DNA from: Acidobacteriota bacterium
GTDB taxonomy: Bacteria; Acidobacteriota; Thermoanaerobaculia; Multivoradales; Multivoraceae
Assembly (NCBI GenBank): GCA_026707325.1
Contig: JAPOXA010000141.1
Span: forward strand, 1 to 48,896
Direction: 5' to 3'
DNA length: 48,896 nucleotides
The translations under genes were made by a program, and so were the position numbers. Positions 1 through 11,783 of the stretch are shown piece after piece. The number at the start of each line of letters is the position of its first letter. Position 1 is the stretch's first letter. The notes beneath the pieces were generated by a model. That model saw nothing but the letters and a program-made list of their open reading frames with translations, did not search any database and was not told the DNA's origin.

Positions 1-143
1 CGGTACTCTGCCGGGTACCGAGGTCTTGATCTTGGCATCGTGGGTACCTCCTCCTACAAGGATGAAGTGTCCACGAAACCGGGGCAAGCTCACCTCACGG
101 CTTGCCTGGAGATTCGCGGCCCACTCGGGTGGCCGGTCGAGGT

Positions 144-842
144 GTGTTTCTCCCACTGAGGATTGTCGCTTCGGCTCTTGGCGCCTCGTGCGTCCTGGCG
201 ACGATGGCTCCAGGCCAGATGACCGATGTCGATGTCGCGGCCCGTCTGGCGGGTCCGGGCCGTGAACTTCCGGTGTCGGGGTTGGTCGTGGTCTTTCGCG
301 ATCCCATGAGCCGGGAGACTCTTGTCCGCTACGAGTTGGCGAACTCTCGTGGTTTCGTGCGGGCCGGGTTCACGGCCTCAGTCCCGACTCTCAAGGCCGG
401 ATGGACGGTTTCCGCCACGGCAGTCGGATGGTGGGCGCCGACCGTCCGCGTCTCTTCGGGACGGCCGAAAGCAGAGTTGACTCTCGTGCGTGCGGGCGAG
501 GTTCGACTTGAATTGCGCGGTGAAGGGAGTGGTTCCGGCCGACTGACCGCAGGCGACGTGGAGATCTCCGGCTGGACTGAGCGTGGCCGCGAACTGCGGC
601 GAGGACGTCACGAAGGGCCTTGCCGTGTCGTTCGGCCTGGACGAAACGGCGATGCGGCTGAGGTTGTGTGTGGCTTTGCGTTGGGCAAGGTCAAGGATCT
701 GACGGTTGCCTTGGGTTCATGCCCCCCGTGGCGAGTTCCGGCGGTGACCGTGACCGAGGAGACCCACCTTGGAGTCGCCGACGTGGCGGCTTGCACGGCG
801 GGAACGAACCGGGGTGAGTCGTGCAGCGGAAGCGCCTGGTGA
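144..842 (+). CDS. Putative secreted hypothetical protein
   Basis: A 232-residue frame starting at a GTG. The open frame reaches back to a TTG at 102, but the GTG puts a clean signal peptide first: a short start, a hydrophobic stretch of about 15 residues (IVASALGASCVLA), then a small-residue cleavage region ending near APGQ. The mature part is rich in Val, Gly, Arg and Thr and looks like short beta-strand modules, as in the regulatory-like beta-sandwich domains of secreted acidobacterial proteins. I recognise no catalytic motif. From about residue 140 the composition changes to Arg/Gly-rich and a second frame also reads plausibly (around 590-660), so a frameshift or decayed 3' end is possible. 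It converges on the TPR gene with only 40 bp between the stops. Function unknown. Confidence 0.45.
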   Translation: MFLPLRIVASALGASCVLATMAPGQMTDVDVAARLAGPGRELPVSGLVVVFRDPMSRETLVRYELANSRGFVRAGFTASVPTLKAGWTVSATAVGWWAPTVRVSSGRPKAELTLVRAGEVRLELRGEGSGSGRLTAGDVEISGWTERGRELRRGRHEGPCRVVRPGRNGDAAEVVCGFALGKVKDLTVALGSCPPWRVPAVTVTEETHLGVADVAACTAGTNRGESCSGSAW

Positions 843-882
843 AGATCTGAACCGGGGCCGGCAGCGTGGGCTGGACGTCGTG

Positions 883-2532
883 TCACCGAAAAACTGACGC
901 GTCGAGTTCCACGTCGGCGCTTTGCCAGGCCTTCACGAAGCGCTCTTCCACTTCGTCCGCTTCCTGCTTCCGGTCCTGCGCGCGCAGCGCCGTAGCGAGC
1001 CCGAACAGGGACCAGCCGTTGTGCGGGTTGTGCTCCAGGTCACGGCGGTAGACGGCTTCGGCCTCCGTGGCCCGTCCGGCTTCAAGCAGCACGGCGCCCA
1101 GGGACTGACGCACAGGGTAGTGGAAGGACGGCGGTTCGGCGTAGCGGAAGCTGTCCTGGAGGGCCACGGCCGAGCGCATCTCATCGATCGCCCGGGCCAT
1201 CCGGCCTCGTGCCGCCTGGATCTCGCCGGCGAGCAGGTGTTCGGTCAGGCGCACCAGGTTTGAGCCCTGGGCGAAGGAGATGCGCAGGTCCGAGAGTTCC
1301 GGGCTCCGCCGCAGCTTGCCGAGGGCCTTGAGGTGCCGTCTGGCACCGCGCGGATCGCCGCCGGCGGCCAGAGCCAGCCCCTGGGCGTAGTGCCACATCG
1401 CAGTCTGGAAGGTCTGGCCGGGCGGTGGCGCCGGCGTGTCGAGCACCTTCTGCCAGCGGCCGAACCGGACCCGGACGAACAGCGGCGTCGCCAGGTAGTT
1501 CTGCAGGAACGCGAGGCTGCCAGCCATCTCAACGGGTACCTCGGAGGCCAGCTTGTCGGCGCTCTCGATCGCGAGTTCCGCGCGGCCGCCGAACGTCGCC
1601 GATGCCCACAGGAAGTGGATGTTGTGGGGGTAGTAGGCGACCGGGTAGAGCCCCTGGGCGTTGCACTGGGCGATGTAGTCGAGATCGGCTTCGATCGCGC
1701 GCTGGTTCGACGTCACGGCGTCGTCGTAGCGGCCGACGCGGATGTAGATGTGAGCCGGCATGTGGACCAGGTGGCCGGCGGCCGGCATGAGCTTGCCGAG
1801 GGCGTCGGCGCTCGGTTCGGCGAGCTGCGGTTCCCGGGCTTCCATCAGGTGGATGTAGTAGTGGTGGGCGCCCGGGTGGTCGGGATGCGCCGCGATCACT
1901 CGCTCGAGGAGTTCCTTCGCTTCCAGCGTTCCCGGCTGCGGCTCGCCGCCGCGCCAGTAGTCCCAGGGCATCGTGTTCATGATCGCCGCGGCGTGCAGCG
2001 TGGACGCTTCCGGATCGTCCGGGAAGCGCTTCGCGACTGCGGCGATGGCGTCGACCCACGCCGCGTCGAACGTCTGGCGGTCGGCGTCCTCGCCGGTGGA
2101 GTAGCGGTTCGCCAGCGCCTCGATCAGGGCCTGCTCACGCTCGTTTCCGTTGGCGCGCCGCTCCCGCGCCCGCTCCAGGCTCTCGAGCGCCTGGAGTTCG
2201 CGTTCGCGCGGCATCCCGTCGTTCAGGTTGCGGCCCAGGGCCAGGGCCTTGCCCCAGTGCGGCATCGGCGCTTCCGGGTCGAGCCGCGAAGCTTCTTCGA
2301 AGGCCCGAATCGCTTCGGCGTGGTTGAACGCATAGACGAGGCGCAGCCCCTGGTCGAAGAAGCGCTGGGCCGCCACCGACGACGTGGTGATGGCGTAGTG
2401 CAGGTCGCCCAGCCCCTCCAGCGTCGGCGCGAGTGGCTCGCCGGCGTCGTCGGCCGTGATCGCTGAGACGCCGATCGCCGGAATCGTGAACGCGACGATG
2501 ACGGTTCGCAGGAAGCGTGTGCTGATCCTCAT
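883..2532 (-). CDS. Exported TPR-repeat protein
   Basis: A 549-residue protein. The frame stays open to 2886, but the ATG at 2532 begins a typical signal peptide (MRISTRFLRTVIVAFTIPAI) and the extra upstream part overlaps the divergent ddl gene, so 2532 is preferred. After the leader comes a conserved-looking block (about residues 35-60, with FFDQGLRLVYAFNHAEAIRA) that starts a run of tetratricopeptide-type helices. Further helical repeats follow, with a His-rich segment near GAHHYYIHLMEA. This matches large periplasmic TPR proteins of Acidobacteriota and Bacteroidota with no assigned enzymatic role; they probably act as scaffolds. It is divergent from ddl with a 60-bp gap that must hold both starts. 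No partner gene suggests a specific job. Confidence 0.85.
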   Translation of the reverse strand: MRISTRFLRTVIVAFTIPAIGVSAITADDAGEPLAPTLEGLGDLHYAITTSSVAAQRFFDQGLRLVYAFNHAEAIRAFEEASRLDPEAPMPHWGKALALGRNLNDGMPRERELQALESLERARERRANGNEREQALIEALANRYSTGEDADRQTFDAAWVDAIAAVAKRFPDDPEASTLHAAAIMNTMPWDYWRGGEPQPGTLEAKELLERVIAAHPDHPGAHHYYIHLMEAREPQLAEPSADALGKLMPAAGHLVHMPAHIYIRVGRYDDAVTSNQRAIEADLDYIAQCNAQGLYPVAYYPHNIHFLWASATFGGRAELAIESADKLASEVPVEMAGSLAFLQNYLATPLFVRVRFGRWQKVLDTPAPPPGQTFQTAMWHYAQGLALAAGGDPRGARRHLKALGKLRRSPELSDLRISFAQGSNLVRLTEHLLAGEIQAARGRMARAIDEMRSAVALQDSFRYAEPPSFHYPVRQSLGAVLLEAGRATEAEAVYRRDLEHNPHNGWSLFGLATALRAQDRKQEADEVEERFVKAWQSADVELDASVFR

Positions 2533-2592
2533 GACGGTCAGAGTAACAGCGGCAGACGAACGGCAGTAGCATCCGCTTCCGGTGGGTGGCAC

Positions 2593-3600
2593 GTGGCGCG
2601 AATCGCAGTTCTGACCGGAGGTTCGACGCCGGAGAGGACGGTCGCCCTGGCGGGCGCGGCCAAGGTCTCTGCCGCGCTCCGCGCCCGGGGCTACGAGGTC
2701 ACCGTGTTCGACACGATCGAACCGGGACCTCTGGACGCCGAACTGGAACGGCAGCGTCTGGGCCGGGTCGTCGGCACCCGTCCGCCGTCGCTGGCTGAGC
2801 TTCGCGAGCTGGAAGTGCGGGAAGACCTGTCCTCCCTGGTCGCGGGCGAACTCGCCAGCCACGACGCCGTCTTCCTCGTGCTCCACGGCCGTCAGGGCGA
2901 GGGCGGCGAAGTCCAGGAGCTTCTGGAGACCGCAGGCATCGCCTTCACGGGCAGCGACGCCCGGAGCAGCCGTCTGGCGATGGACAAGGACGAAAGCAAA
3001 AGCCGCTTCCGCGATGCCGGGATTCCGACTCCCGACGGGCTGACCTGGCCGGCCCGGCAGTCGGACATCGAAGAACTCGGTCTGCCGCTCATCGTCAAGC
3101 CGTCACGGGTGGGCTCGACGGTCGGCCTGACCCTCATGTCGGATCTCAACGGCCTCGACTCGGCGGTTGGCAAGGCCCTGACGTTCGACGACCAGGTGAT
3201 CCTGGAGCGTTTCCTGCCTGGGCGCGAGTACACGGTCGGCGTGCTGGAGGGCGAAGCGCTGGGCGTCGGCGAGATCGTTGCGCCCGGCGTTATCTTCGAC
3301 TTCCACAGCAAGTACACCCCCGGCCGCGCCCGTGAACTCTTCCCGGCCGAGATCGACCCGGACCTCGAGAAACGCCTTCGCGACCTCGCCCTCGCGGCCC
3401 ACGAGGCCCTGGAACTCCGCGACTTCTCCCGCGTCGACTTCCGCCTTGACGCCGCAGGCTCTCCCTACTGCCTCGAGGTCAACACCCTGCCGGGCATGAC
3501 CCCCACCAGTCTCCTTCCCCAATCCGCCGCAGTCTTCGGGTTCTCATTCGAACACCTCTGCGACCGCATGATCCGCCTGGCCCTGGCGCGCAACACATAG
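2593..3600 (+). CDS. ddl: D-alanine--D-alanine ligase
   Basis: Cytoplasmic ATP-grasp ligase that joins two D-alanines for the peptidoglycan stem peptide. 335 residues, a normal length for the family; GTG start, giving MARIAVLTGGSTPER. Motifs in order: the N-terminal glycine-rich substrate loop (LTGGSTPERTVAL); a central HGRQGEGGEVQELLE block, with the HG.xGEDG-type motif slightly changed; the ATP-grasp lysine segment LPLIVKPSRVGSTVGL; and the metal- and substrate-binding end with RVDFRLD and LEVNTLPGMTPTSLLP (Glu and Asn as Mg2+ ligands). It stands alone rather than in a mur/fts cluster. It ends in a 230-bp convergent gap that contains a long inverted repeat. Ddl rather than a lysine or glutathione ATP-grasp enzyme is supported by the NTLPGMT signature. 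Confidence 0.93.
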   Translation: MARIAVLTGGSTPERTVALAGAAKVSAALRARGYEVTVFDTIEPGPLDAELERQRLGRVVGTRPPSLAELRELEVREDLSSLVAGELASHDAVFLVLHGRQGEGGEVQELLETAGIAFTGSDARSSRLAMDKDESKSRFRDAGIPTPDGLTWPARQSDIEELGLPLIVKPSRVGSTVGLTLMSDLNGLDSAVGKALTFDDQVILERFLPGREYTVGVLEGEALGVGEIVAPGVIFDFHSKYTPGRARELFPAEIDPDLEKRLRDLALAAHEALELRDFSRVDFRLDAAGSPYCLEVNTLPGMTPTSLLPQSAAVFGFSFEHLCDRMIRLALARNT

Positions 3601-3636
3601 CCACATGCTGGGTCGCCCGCACGCCGGAGACGTCCA

Positions 3637-3812
3637 GCCCGAGCCGGTCCGGGGGGAGGGGTCCCGGGGGGTCGGAGGCAAGTGACTCCCGACACCCTTC
3701 CAGCAACCGACGTCGAACCGAAACGCAGCCGACAACAGCGAGCCCACCCTTTCCCGTCTTCCTCCCAAGGGTGAGCGTCCCCCGGGACCCCTCCCCCCGG
3801 ACCGGCTCGGGC
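3637..3812. repeat. 176-bp element bounded by 34-bp perfect inverted repeats
   Basis: The arms are 3637-3670 and 3779-3812. The left arm begins GCCCGAGCCGGTCCGGGGGG and its complete reverse complement forms the right arm; I checked all 34 positions by eye. Two further G-U pairs are possible inside. The 108-bp spacer shows no clear coding pattern. It fills the gap between the convergent stops of ddl and the cystathionine gamma-synthase gene. It could be a small non-autonomous mobile element (MITE-like) or an unusually long two-sided terminator hairpin. No target-site duplication was seen and no U-run follows either arm. Confidence 0.85.
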
Positions 3813-3830
3813 GGGTGCCACGCCCCGGTG

Positions 3831-5021
3831 CTACGCCGTAGCCGCAGCCGCCGACCGCGGCCGGTTCAGCACGCGGTCGAGCGCCCCGCGCAGGTCGGCC
3901 ACAAGGTCGTCCGCGTGCTCGATTCCGATCGAGAGTCGCAGAAGCTGGTCGCTGATGCCGGCCGCGGCGCGAGCTTCCGCCGTCATCGAGGCGTGGCTCA
4001 TCGTGGCCGGATGGGAAACCAGGCTCTCGACGCCGCCAAGGGACTCGGCGAAGGCAAAGCACGTCAGGTGCGAGACAAGGTGGGCCACGTCGCCGGTGTC
4101 GCCCCGGAGGTCGAAGCTCGCCATGGCGCCGAAGCCGTCCTGCTGGCGGCTCGCGATGTCGTGGCCCGGGTGGTCCGGCAGGCTCGGATGGTAGACCCGC
4201 TCGACGGCGGGATGCTCACGGAGCATGCCGACCACGGCAAGCGCGTTCTCTTCATGGGCACGCAGGCGGCTGTGCAGGGTGCGCAGGCCGCGCAGGGTCA
4301 GGTAGCTGTCGAATGGGGCTCCGGCTACGCCCATCATGTTCGCCCACTCCTCGAAGAACTCGTGGAGTTCCGGTGTCGCCGCAATGACGGCGCCGCCGAC
4401 GACGTCGCTGTGGCCGTTCAGGTACTTCGTCGTCGAGTGGATCACGACGTCGGCGCCCCACTCGATGGGCCGCTGGAGTGCCGGCGACATGAACGTGTTG
4501 TCGGCGACCACCAGCGCGCCGGCCTGTTTGGCGTGCCGGCACACGGCCTCGAGATCGGTGATCCGGAGCAGCGGGTTGCTGGGCGTCTCGACCAGGACGA
4601 GCTTCGGACGGGAGGCGATCGCCGCGGCCATGGCCTCCCGGTTCGTCAGGTCGACGAAGTCGACTTCGAGCAGGCCGCGCTGTTGGTAGCGGTCGAGCAG
4701 CCGGAACGTGCCGCCGTAGCAGTCGTGGGCCGCGACGATCCGGTCCCCCGGGTCCAGCAGTTGGCAGACGAGAGTCACCGCCGCCATGCCGGAGGCGGTG
4801 ATCACGGTGCCGTGGCCGCCCTCGGCCTCGGCGAGCGCTTTGGCGAGAGCCGCGCGCGTCGGATTGCCCGAGCGCGTGTAGTCGTACGGCCGTTTGCGAT
4901 CCAGGCCGGCGAAGGTGAAGTTGGCCGAGAGGTGCAGCGGCGGAACGACCGCTCCGTGCTGCGTGTCGGTGGCGAGCGCCGCGCGTACGGCGCGGGTCGC
5001 CGGGTCGTGGTTCCTTGTCAT
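3831..5021 (-). CDS. metB: Cystathionine gamma-synthase / trans-sulfuration PLP enzyme
   Basis: A 396-residue Cys/Met-metabolism PLP enzyme, cytoplasmic, expected to join an activated homoserine (O-succinyl or O-acetyl) with cysteine or sulfide on the way to methionine. The family length is about 380-400. The PLP-binding segment is clear: Asp and Thr in VVADNTFMSPAL, then the Schiff-base lysine in HSTTKYLNGHSDVVGG. N-terminal YTRSGNPTR binds the phosphate and substrate from the neighbouring subunit, and ETPSNPLL is also typical. The ATG at 5021 is preferred over the longer frame to 5255 because the latter runs into the SAM riboswitch; GGAG lies just upstream of the ATG. SAM control supports methionine synthesis rather than breakdown. 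O-acetylhomoserine sulfhydrylase or a gamma-lyase cannot be fully excluded from sequence alone. Confidence 0.88.
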   Translation of the reverse strand: MTRNHDPATRAVRAALATDTQHGAVVPPLHLSANFTFAGLDRKRPYDYTRSGNPTRAALAKALAEAEGGHGTVITASGMAAVTLVCQLLDPGDRIVAAHDCYGGTFRLLDRYQQRGLLEVDFVDLTNREAMAAAIASRPKLVLVETPSNPLLRITDLEAVCRHAKQAGALVVADNTFMSPALQRPIEWGADVVIHSTTKYLNGHSDVVGGAVIAATPELHEFFEEWANMMGVAGAPFDSYLTLRGLRTLHSRLRAHEENALAVVGMLREHPAVERVYHPSLPDHPGHDIASRQQDGFGAMASFDLRGDTGDVAHLVSHLTCFAFAESLGGVESLVSHPATMSHASMTAEARAAAGISDQLLRLSIGIEHADDLVADLRGALDRVLNRPRSAAAATA

Positions 5022-5150
5022 GTGAGTCTCCGGTCGAGAAGGGGGTTGTTTGGTCCCGCAGGCGCGGGACGGCTTCAACGCTCTCCCGAGAAGACTTCTA
5101 CGGAGAGTGAACCGGAGGTGGCGTCGAGACCGCGTTCGAGCGGCTCTTGA

Positions 5151-5285
5151 CTCATCTCTCGGCAAGCTCCGCGCAGCCACTAACGGAGGCGGAACTCCCG
5201 TAGGAGTTGGCACCGACCCGGAGTTGCGAAGCCCCGGTGGTTGCCCCGGCGTCAACGGGCCTGTCCCTCAGCCGGTCTCGATGAG
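5151..5285 (-). promoter_or_regulatory. SAM riboswitch (SAM-I/SAM-IV clan)
   Basis: Read on the minus strand, the leader of the metB-type gene carries the S-box core. The closing stem P1 is CUCAUC (5280-5285) with GAUGAG (5151-5156). Inside are GAGGGACAGGCCC, then UUGACGCC, GGGGCAACC and GGUGCCAACUCC, and GAGAGAUGAG at the 3' end, in the order known for SAM-I and SAM-IV aptamers. The aptamer ends about 130 nt before the ATG. Between them lie hairpins that could be the switch: CUCUCC...GGGAGAG near 5081-5107 and GUCCCGC-GCCU-GCGGGAC near 5054-5071. The last has no U-run, so control of translation or Rho-dependent termination is more likely than a classic terminator. The subclass I or IV was not decided. 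Confidence 0.9.
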
Positions 5286-5412
5286 TTGCCCCGACCGCGG
5301 AGAACCGTTGCCGAAGCGGGAAAATGGTAGCAGATCGCCGAGGCACCGTCCGTGGGACCTCGCGGACACTCCGGTGCTATGCTGCCTGACGACCCACTCA
5401 CCTGGATTCCGG

Positions 5413-5436
5413 CGGCGAACGCCGTTCGGTTTTTTT
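5413..5436 (+). terminator. Hairpin plus U-run in the leader of the TonB receptor gene
   Basis: CGGCG-AA-CGCCG (5413-5424) is followed after five bases by seven T residues (5430-5436), the shape of a Rho-independent terminator. It lies 52 bp before the TonB-receptor ATG on the same strand. No + strand gene ends upstream, so if it is real it would be a leader attenuator or would stop antisense transcription. The stem is only 5 bp with a two-base loop. Confidence 0.3.
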
Positions 5437-5488
5437 GTTTGGTTGCCCCGCGGTTGTGCCCAGGAAGGGGCGACGGAAGGAGGCCTTG

Positions 5489-8728
<3,240 letters not shown>

Positions 8729-8737
8729 GAGTACTCG

Positions 8738-8753
8738 CAGCGGATTCGCTGCG
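8738..8753. terminator. Hairpin after the TonB receptor gene
   Basis: GCAGCG-GATT-CGCTGC forms a perfect 6-bp stem 9 bp after the receptor stop codon. There is no U-run, so this is only a possible termination or mRNA 3' end structure. Confidence 0.35.
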
Positions 8754-8779
8754 CTGACGCGCAGGGAACTGGCCGCCCA

Positions 8780-8855
8780 CTGGGTGCGCCGGTGTCCCCG
8801 CCGGCTGCCGCCGAAGGCGGCCGGGAGGACGCGCCGGCCGCCAGGCCGGCTCCGC
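8780..8855 (+). repeat. GC-rich structured repeat, copy A (76 bp)
   Basis: The unit starts CTGGGTGCGCCGG and holds three hairpins: GCCGGC-type arms at its start, GCCGCC-GAA-GGCGGC in the middle and GCCGGCC-GCCA-GGCCGGC at the end. Copy B at 33443-33518 (opposite strand) matches over the full 76 bp with about 11 differences. Copies C (35990-36015) and D (37495-37520) share the first 26 bp. It lies between the convergent TonB receptor and LAB_N genes and ends one base before the LAB_N stop codon. Confidence 0.8.
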
Positions 8856-8856
8856 T

Positions 8857-9141
8857 TCAGTCGGCCTGGTCCGGCCTCTTGTGGCGTACGAACCAGAGGT
8901 TGCGCGCGTACACGAGCACTCCGAAGCTCTGGCCTGTGATGAACACCGGGTCCTTGATCGAGATGGCGTAGCTCAGCAGGGTCAGGCCGCCGAAGAGGCT
9001 CAGGTACCAGAAGGCGGTCGGAACGACGCTTTGGCGGCGTCGCTCCGTGGCAATCCACTGGACGAGGAAGCGAGAGCCGAAGAGGACCTGTCCTCCGAAA
9101 CCTACTGCCTTCCAGATGAGATCGGGTGTGACGGGTGGCAT
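8857..9141 (-). CDS. Small membrane protein with LAB_N (lipid-A-disaccharide synthase N-terminal-like) domain
   Basis: A 94-residue integral membrane protein with three hydrophobic segments. It shows the LAB_N pattern: WKAVGFGGQVLFGSRFLVQW near the N-terminus, then S.VP.AFWYLSLFGGLTLLSYAI, then a third segment and NLWFVR. LAB_N proteins often stand beside ArnC/DPM1-type glycosyltransferases and are thought to help flip or handle lipid-linked sugars in the inner membrane; their exact role is not settled. The start codon lies 40 bp inside the upstream glycosyltransferase gene, in another frame, so the two are translationally coupled and probably work together. It is not a lipid-A-disaccharide synthase, which would need a large catalytic domain. 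Confidence 0.85.
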   Translation of the reverse strand: MPPVTPDLIWKAVGFGGQVLFGSRFLVQWIATERRRQSVVPTAFWYLSLFGGLTLLSYAISIKDPVFITGQSFGVLVYARNLWFVRHKRPDQAD

Positions 9142-9860
9142 GGTGAGCGCTCCAGTGCTTTGACGGTGACGGCGACCGCACGCCGGCGGTACCAGGAGAC
9201 GCCGAACAGATCCAGGACTCCGCGAAGGAAGCGGCCCCGGATGTTGTACTTGCTCGCACCTGCCGTGCGCGCACGGTGTCCGACCGGGATCTCAGCGTAG
9301 TTGCCGCCGTGCCGCAAGGCCAGCAGGGGCAGAAAGCGGTGAAGCCCGTCGAAAGGGGGAATGTCCTCGAGAGCGGCAGCTCGGTAGCCCTTGAGTGCGC
9401 ATCCGATGTCGGTGCACGGGTCCTTGAGAATGAGCCGCCGCACCCGGTTGGAGATCCGGCTCGCCAGCCGCCGCAGCACCGTGTCCTTGCGTCTCGCTCG
9501 CACGCCCGAGACGACGTCGTGGTCCTCGAGCAGAGCGACGATAGCCGGGATGTCGGCCGGGTCGTTCTGGAGGTCGGCGTCCATCGTGACCACCAGGGGC
9601 GCCCGGGCGGCCCGCAGCCCGGCAAGCAGCGCCGCCGACTGGCCGGCATGGCGATCAAGACGCAGGGCCCGCAGTCTCTCGTTGCCGGTTGCCAGCTCCA
9701 CGAGTTCGTCGCGGCTGCCGTCGGTGCTGCGGTCGTCGACCAGGATCAACTCGTAGTCGAGACCGGTCGACTCGATGGAATCGTGCGTTTCCGCCACGAG
9801 TCGTTGCAGGTTGCCCGCCTCGTTGTACACCGGGGCGACGATCGAGAGCTGCGGCGGCAT
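9102..9860 (-). CDS. Glycosyltransferase family 2 (dolichyl-phosphate-mannose-synthase/ArnC-like)
   Basis: A 252-residue GT-A enzyme that transfers a sugar from a nucleotide donor, most likely to polyprenyl phosphate at the inner membrane. N-terminal LSIVAPVYNEAGNL and VDDRSTDGS bind the nucleotide. TMDADLQNDPADIP carries the metal-binding D-x-D and the DLQ-x-P signature of the DPM1/ArnC/GtrB branch. SGVRARRKDTVLRRLASRI is also typical. Unlike ArnC and GtrB it lacks the two C-terminal membrane helices; the overlapping LAB_N gene may supply the membrane part. It is divergent from the histidine phosphatase gene with a 71-bp gap. The sugar and the final product (lipid A change, glycan or glycoprotein) are unknown. 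Confidence 0.9.
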   Translation of the reverse strand: MPPQLSIVAPVYNEAGNLQRLVAETHDSIESTGLDYELILVDDRSTDGSRDELVELATGNERLRALRLDRHAGQSAALLAGLRAARAPLVVTMDADLQNDPADIPAIVALLEDHDVVSGVRARRKDTVLRRLASRISNRVRRLILKDPCTDIGCALKGYRAAALEDIPPFDGLHRFLPLLALRHGGNYAEIPVGHRARTAGASKYNIRGRFLRGVLDLFGVSWYRRRAVAVTVKALERSPCHPSHPISSGRQ

Positions 9861-9931
9861 GGCGGCTGCTCCGATCCTAGCCCCGCTCCCGGGTTCCTCG
9901 TGCCCGAAGGCGCGTTGATACCCTCCCGCCC

Positions 9932-10552
9932 GTGCTGCTCATCGTGCGCCACGGCGAAACCGCGTCGAACGCCGCCCGCGTGGTGCAGACGCCGGGTACG
10001 CCGCTCAACGAGCGCGGCGTCGGCCAGGCGGAACGCTTGGCGTCGCGATTGGTGGAGCACCACCGGCAACGTCCGATCGGCTGCATCGTCGCGAGCGATC
10101 TGCGCCGGGCCGAGATGACCGCGGAGCCAGTGGCAGGGGCCCTGGGTCTGCCTCTGCTCATCGAGCCCCTGCTCGCCGAGCGGAACTTCGGCGACCTGCG
10201 GGGACGGGCTTATGCCGACATCGGCCTCGACATCATGGAGCCTGGCTACGCACCTCCGGGCGGGGAGGATTGGGAGACGTTCCACCTTCGGGTGGACGCG
10301 GCCTGGGCCCGGATTCGGCAGACGGCAGCGGCGGCGGAGGGAGACAGCGTCTTCGTCACTCACGGCCTCGTCTGCTATTCGCTGGCGCTCCGTCACCTGC
10401 ACCTCGGTGACGGCGTGGAGCCTCCGACCCGGTGGGGCAACACCTCGGTGACCCATGTGCAGGCTCGCGCGCCCTGGGAAGCGTCCCTGGTGAACTGCTG
10501 CGACCACCTTGATGCCGCGACCGCCGATGGCGGTCAGGTGTCCGGGATCTGA
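9932..10552 (+). CDS. Histidine phosphatase (phosphoglycerate-mutase-like) family protein
   Basis: A 206-residue cytoplasmic enzyme of histidine phosphatase branch 1. The N-terminal LLIVRHGETASNAARVVQT has the RHG motif with the phospho-accepting His. ASDLRRAEMTAEP carries the second Arg, LLAERNFGDLRGR the conserved Glu, and FVTHGLVCYSLALRH the second catalytic His. The GTG start at 9932 places the RHG motif directly at the N-terminus, as usual. Substrates in this family range from 2-phosphoglycerate and fructose bisphosphate to alpha-ribazole phosphate and small-molecule phosphates, and none can be chosen here. It precedes the Bat operon by 129 bp but is probably not part of it. Confidence 0.85.
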   Translation: MLLIVRHGETASNAARVVQTPGTPLNERGVGQAERLASRLVEHHRQRPIGCIVASDLRRAEMTAEPVAGALGLPLLIEPLLAERNFGDLRGRAYADIGLDIMEPGYAPPGGEDWETFHLRVDAAWARIRQTAAAAEGDSVFVTHGLVCYSLALRHLHLGDGVEPPTRWGNTSVTHVQARAPWEASLVNCCDHLDAATADGGQVSGI

Positions 10553-10681
10553 CGGCCGGATCGGCTCTCGTTGTCGCCCGGTTCGGACGGAGTGCTCGGA
10601 TAAAGTTCTGCTCCCGGCAGTTCGGGAAGAACCCGGGCGGGAAGAACCCGGGGATTCCGGGGGTTGGGAGAGTCGACCGAG

Positions 10682-11749
<1,068 letters not shown>

Positions 11750-11783
11750 GGCCGCCCGGTTGTACAGGGGATCTGGGGAATCG

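Noticed and set aside
1..159. Open frame from the left edge (frame 1) ending with TGA at 157-159
   Set aside because: It could be the end of an upstream gene, but about 50 residues without a recognisable motif are not enough in GC-rich DNA.
1333..2466. 377-residue frame opposite the TPR gene
   Set aside because: Antisense shadow of a real gene; Arg/Val/Gly/His-rich composition and no motif.
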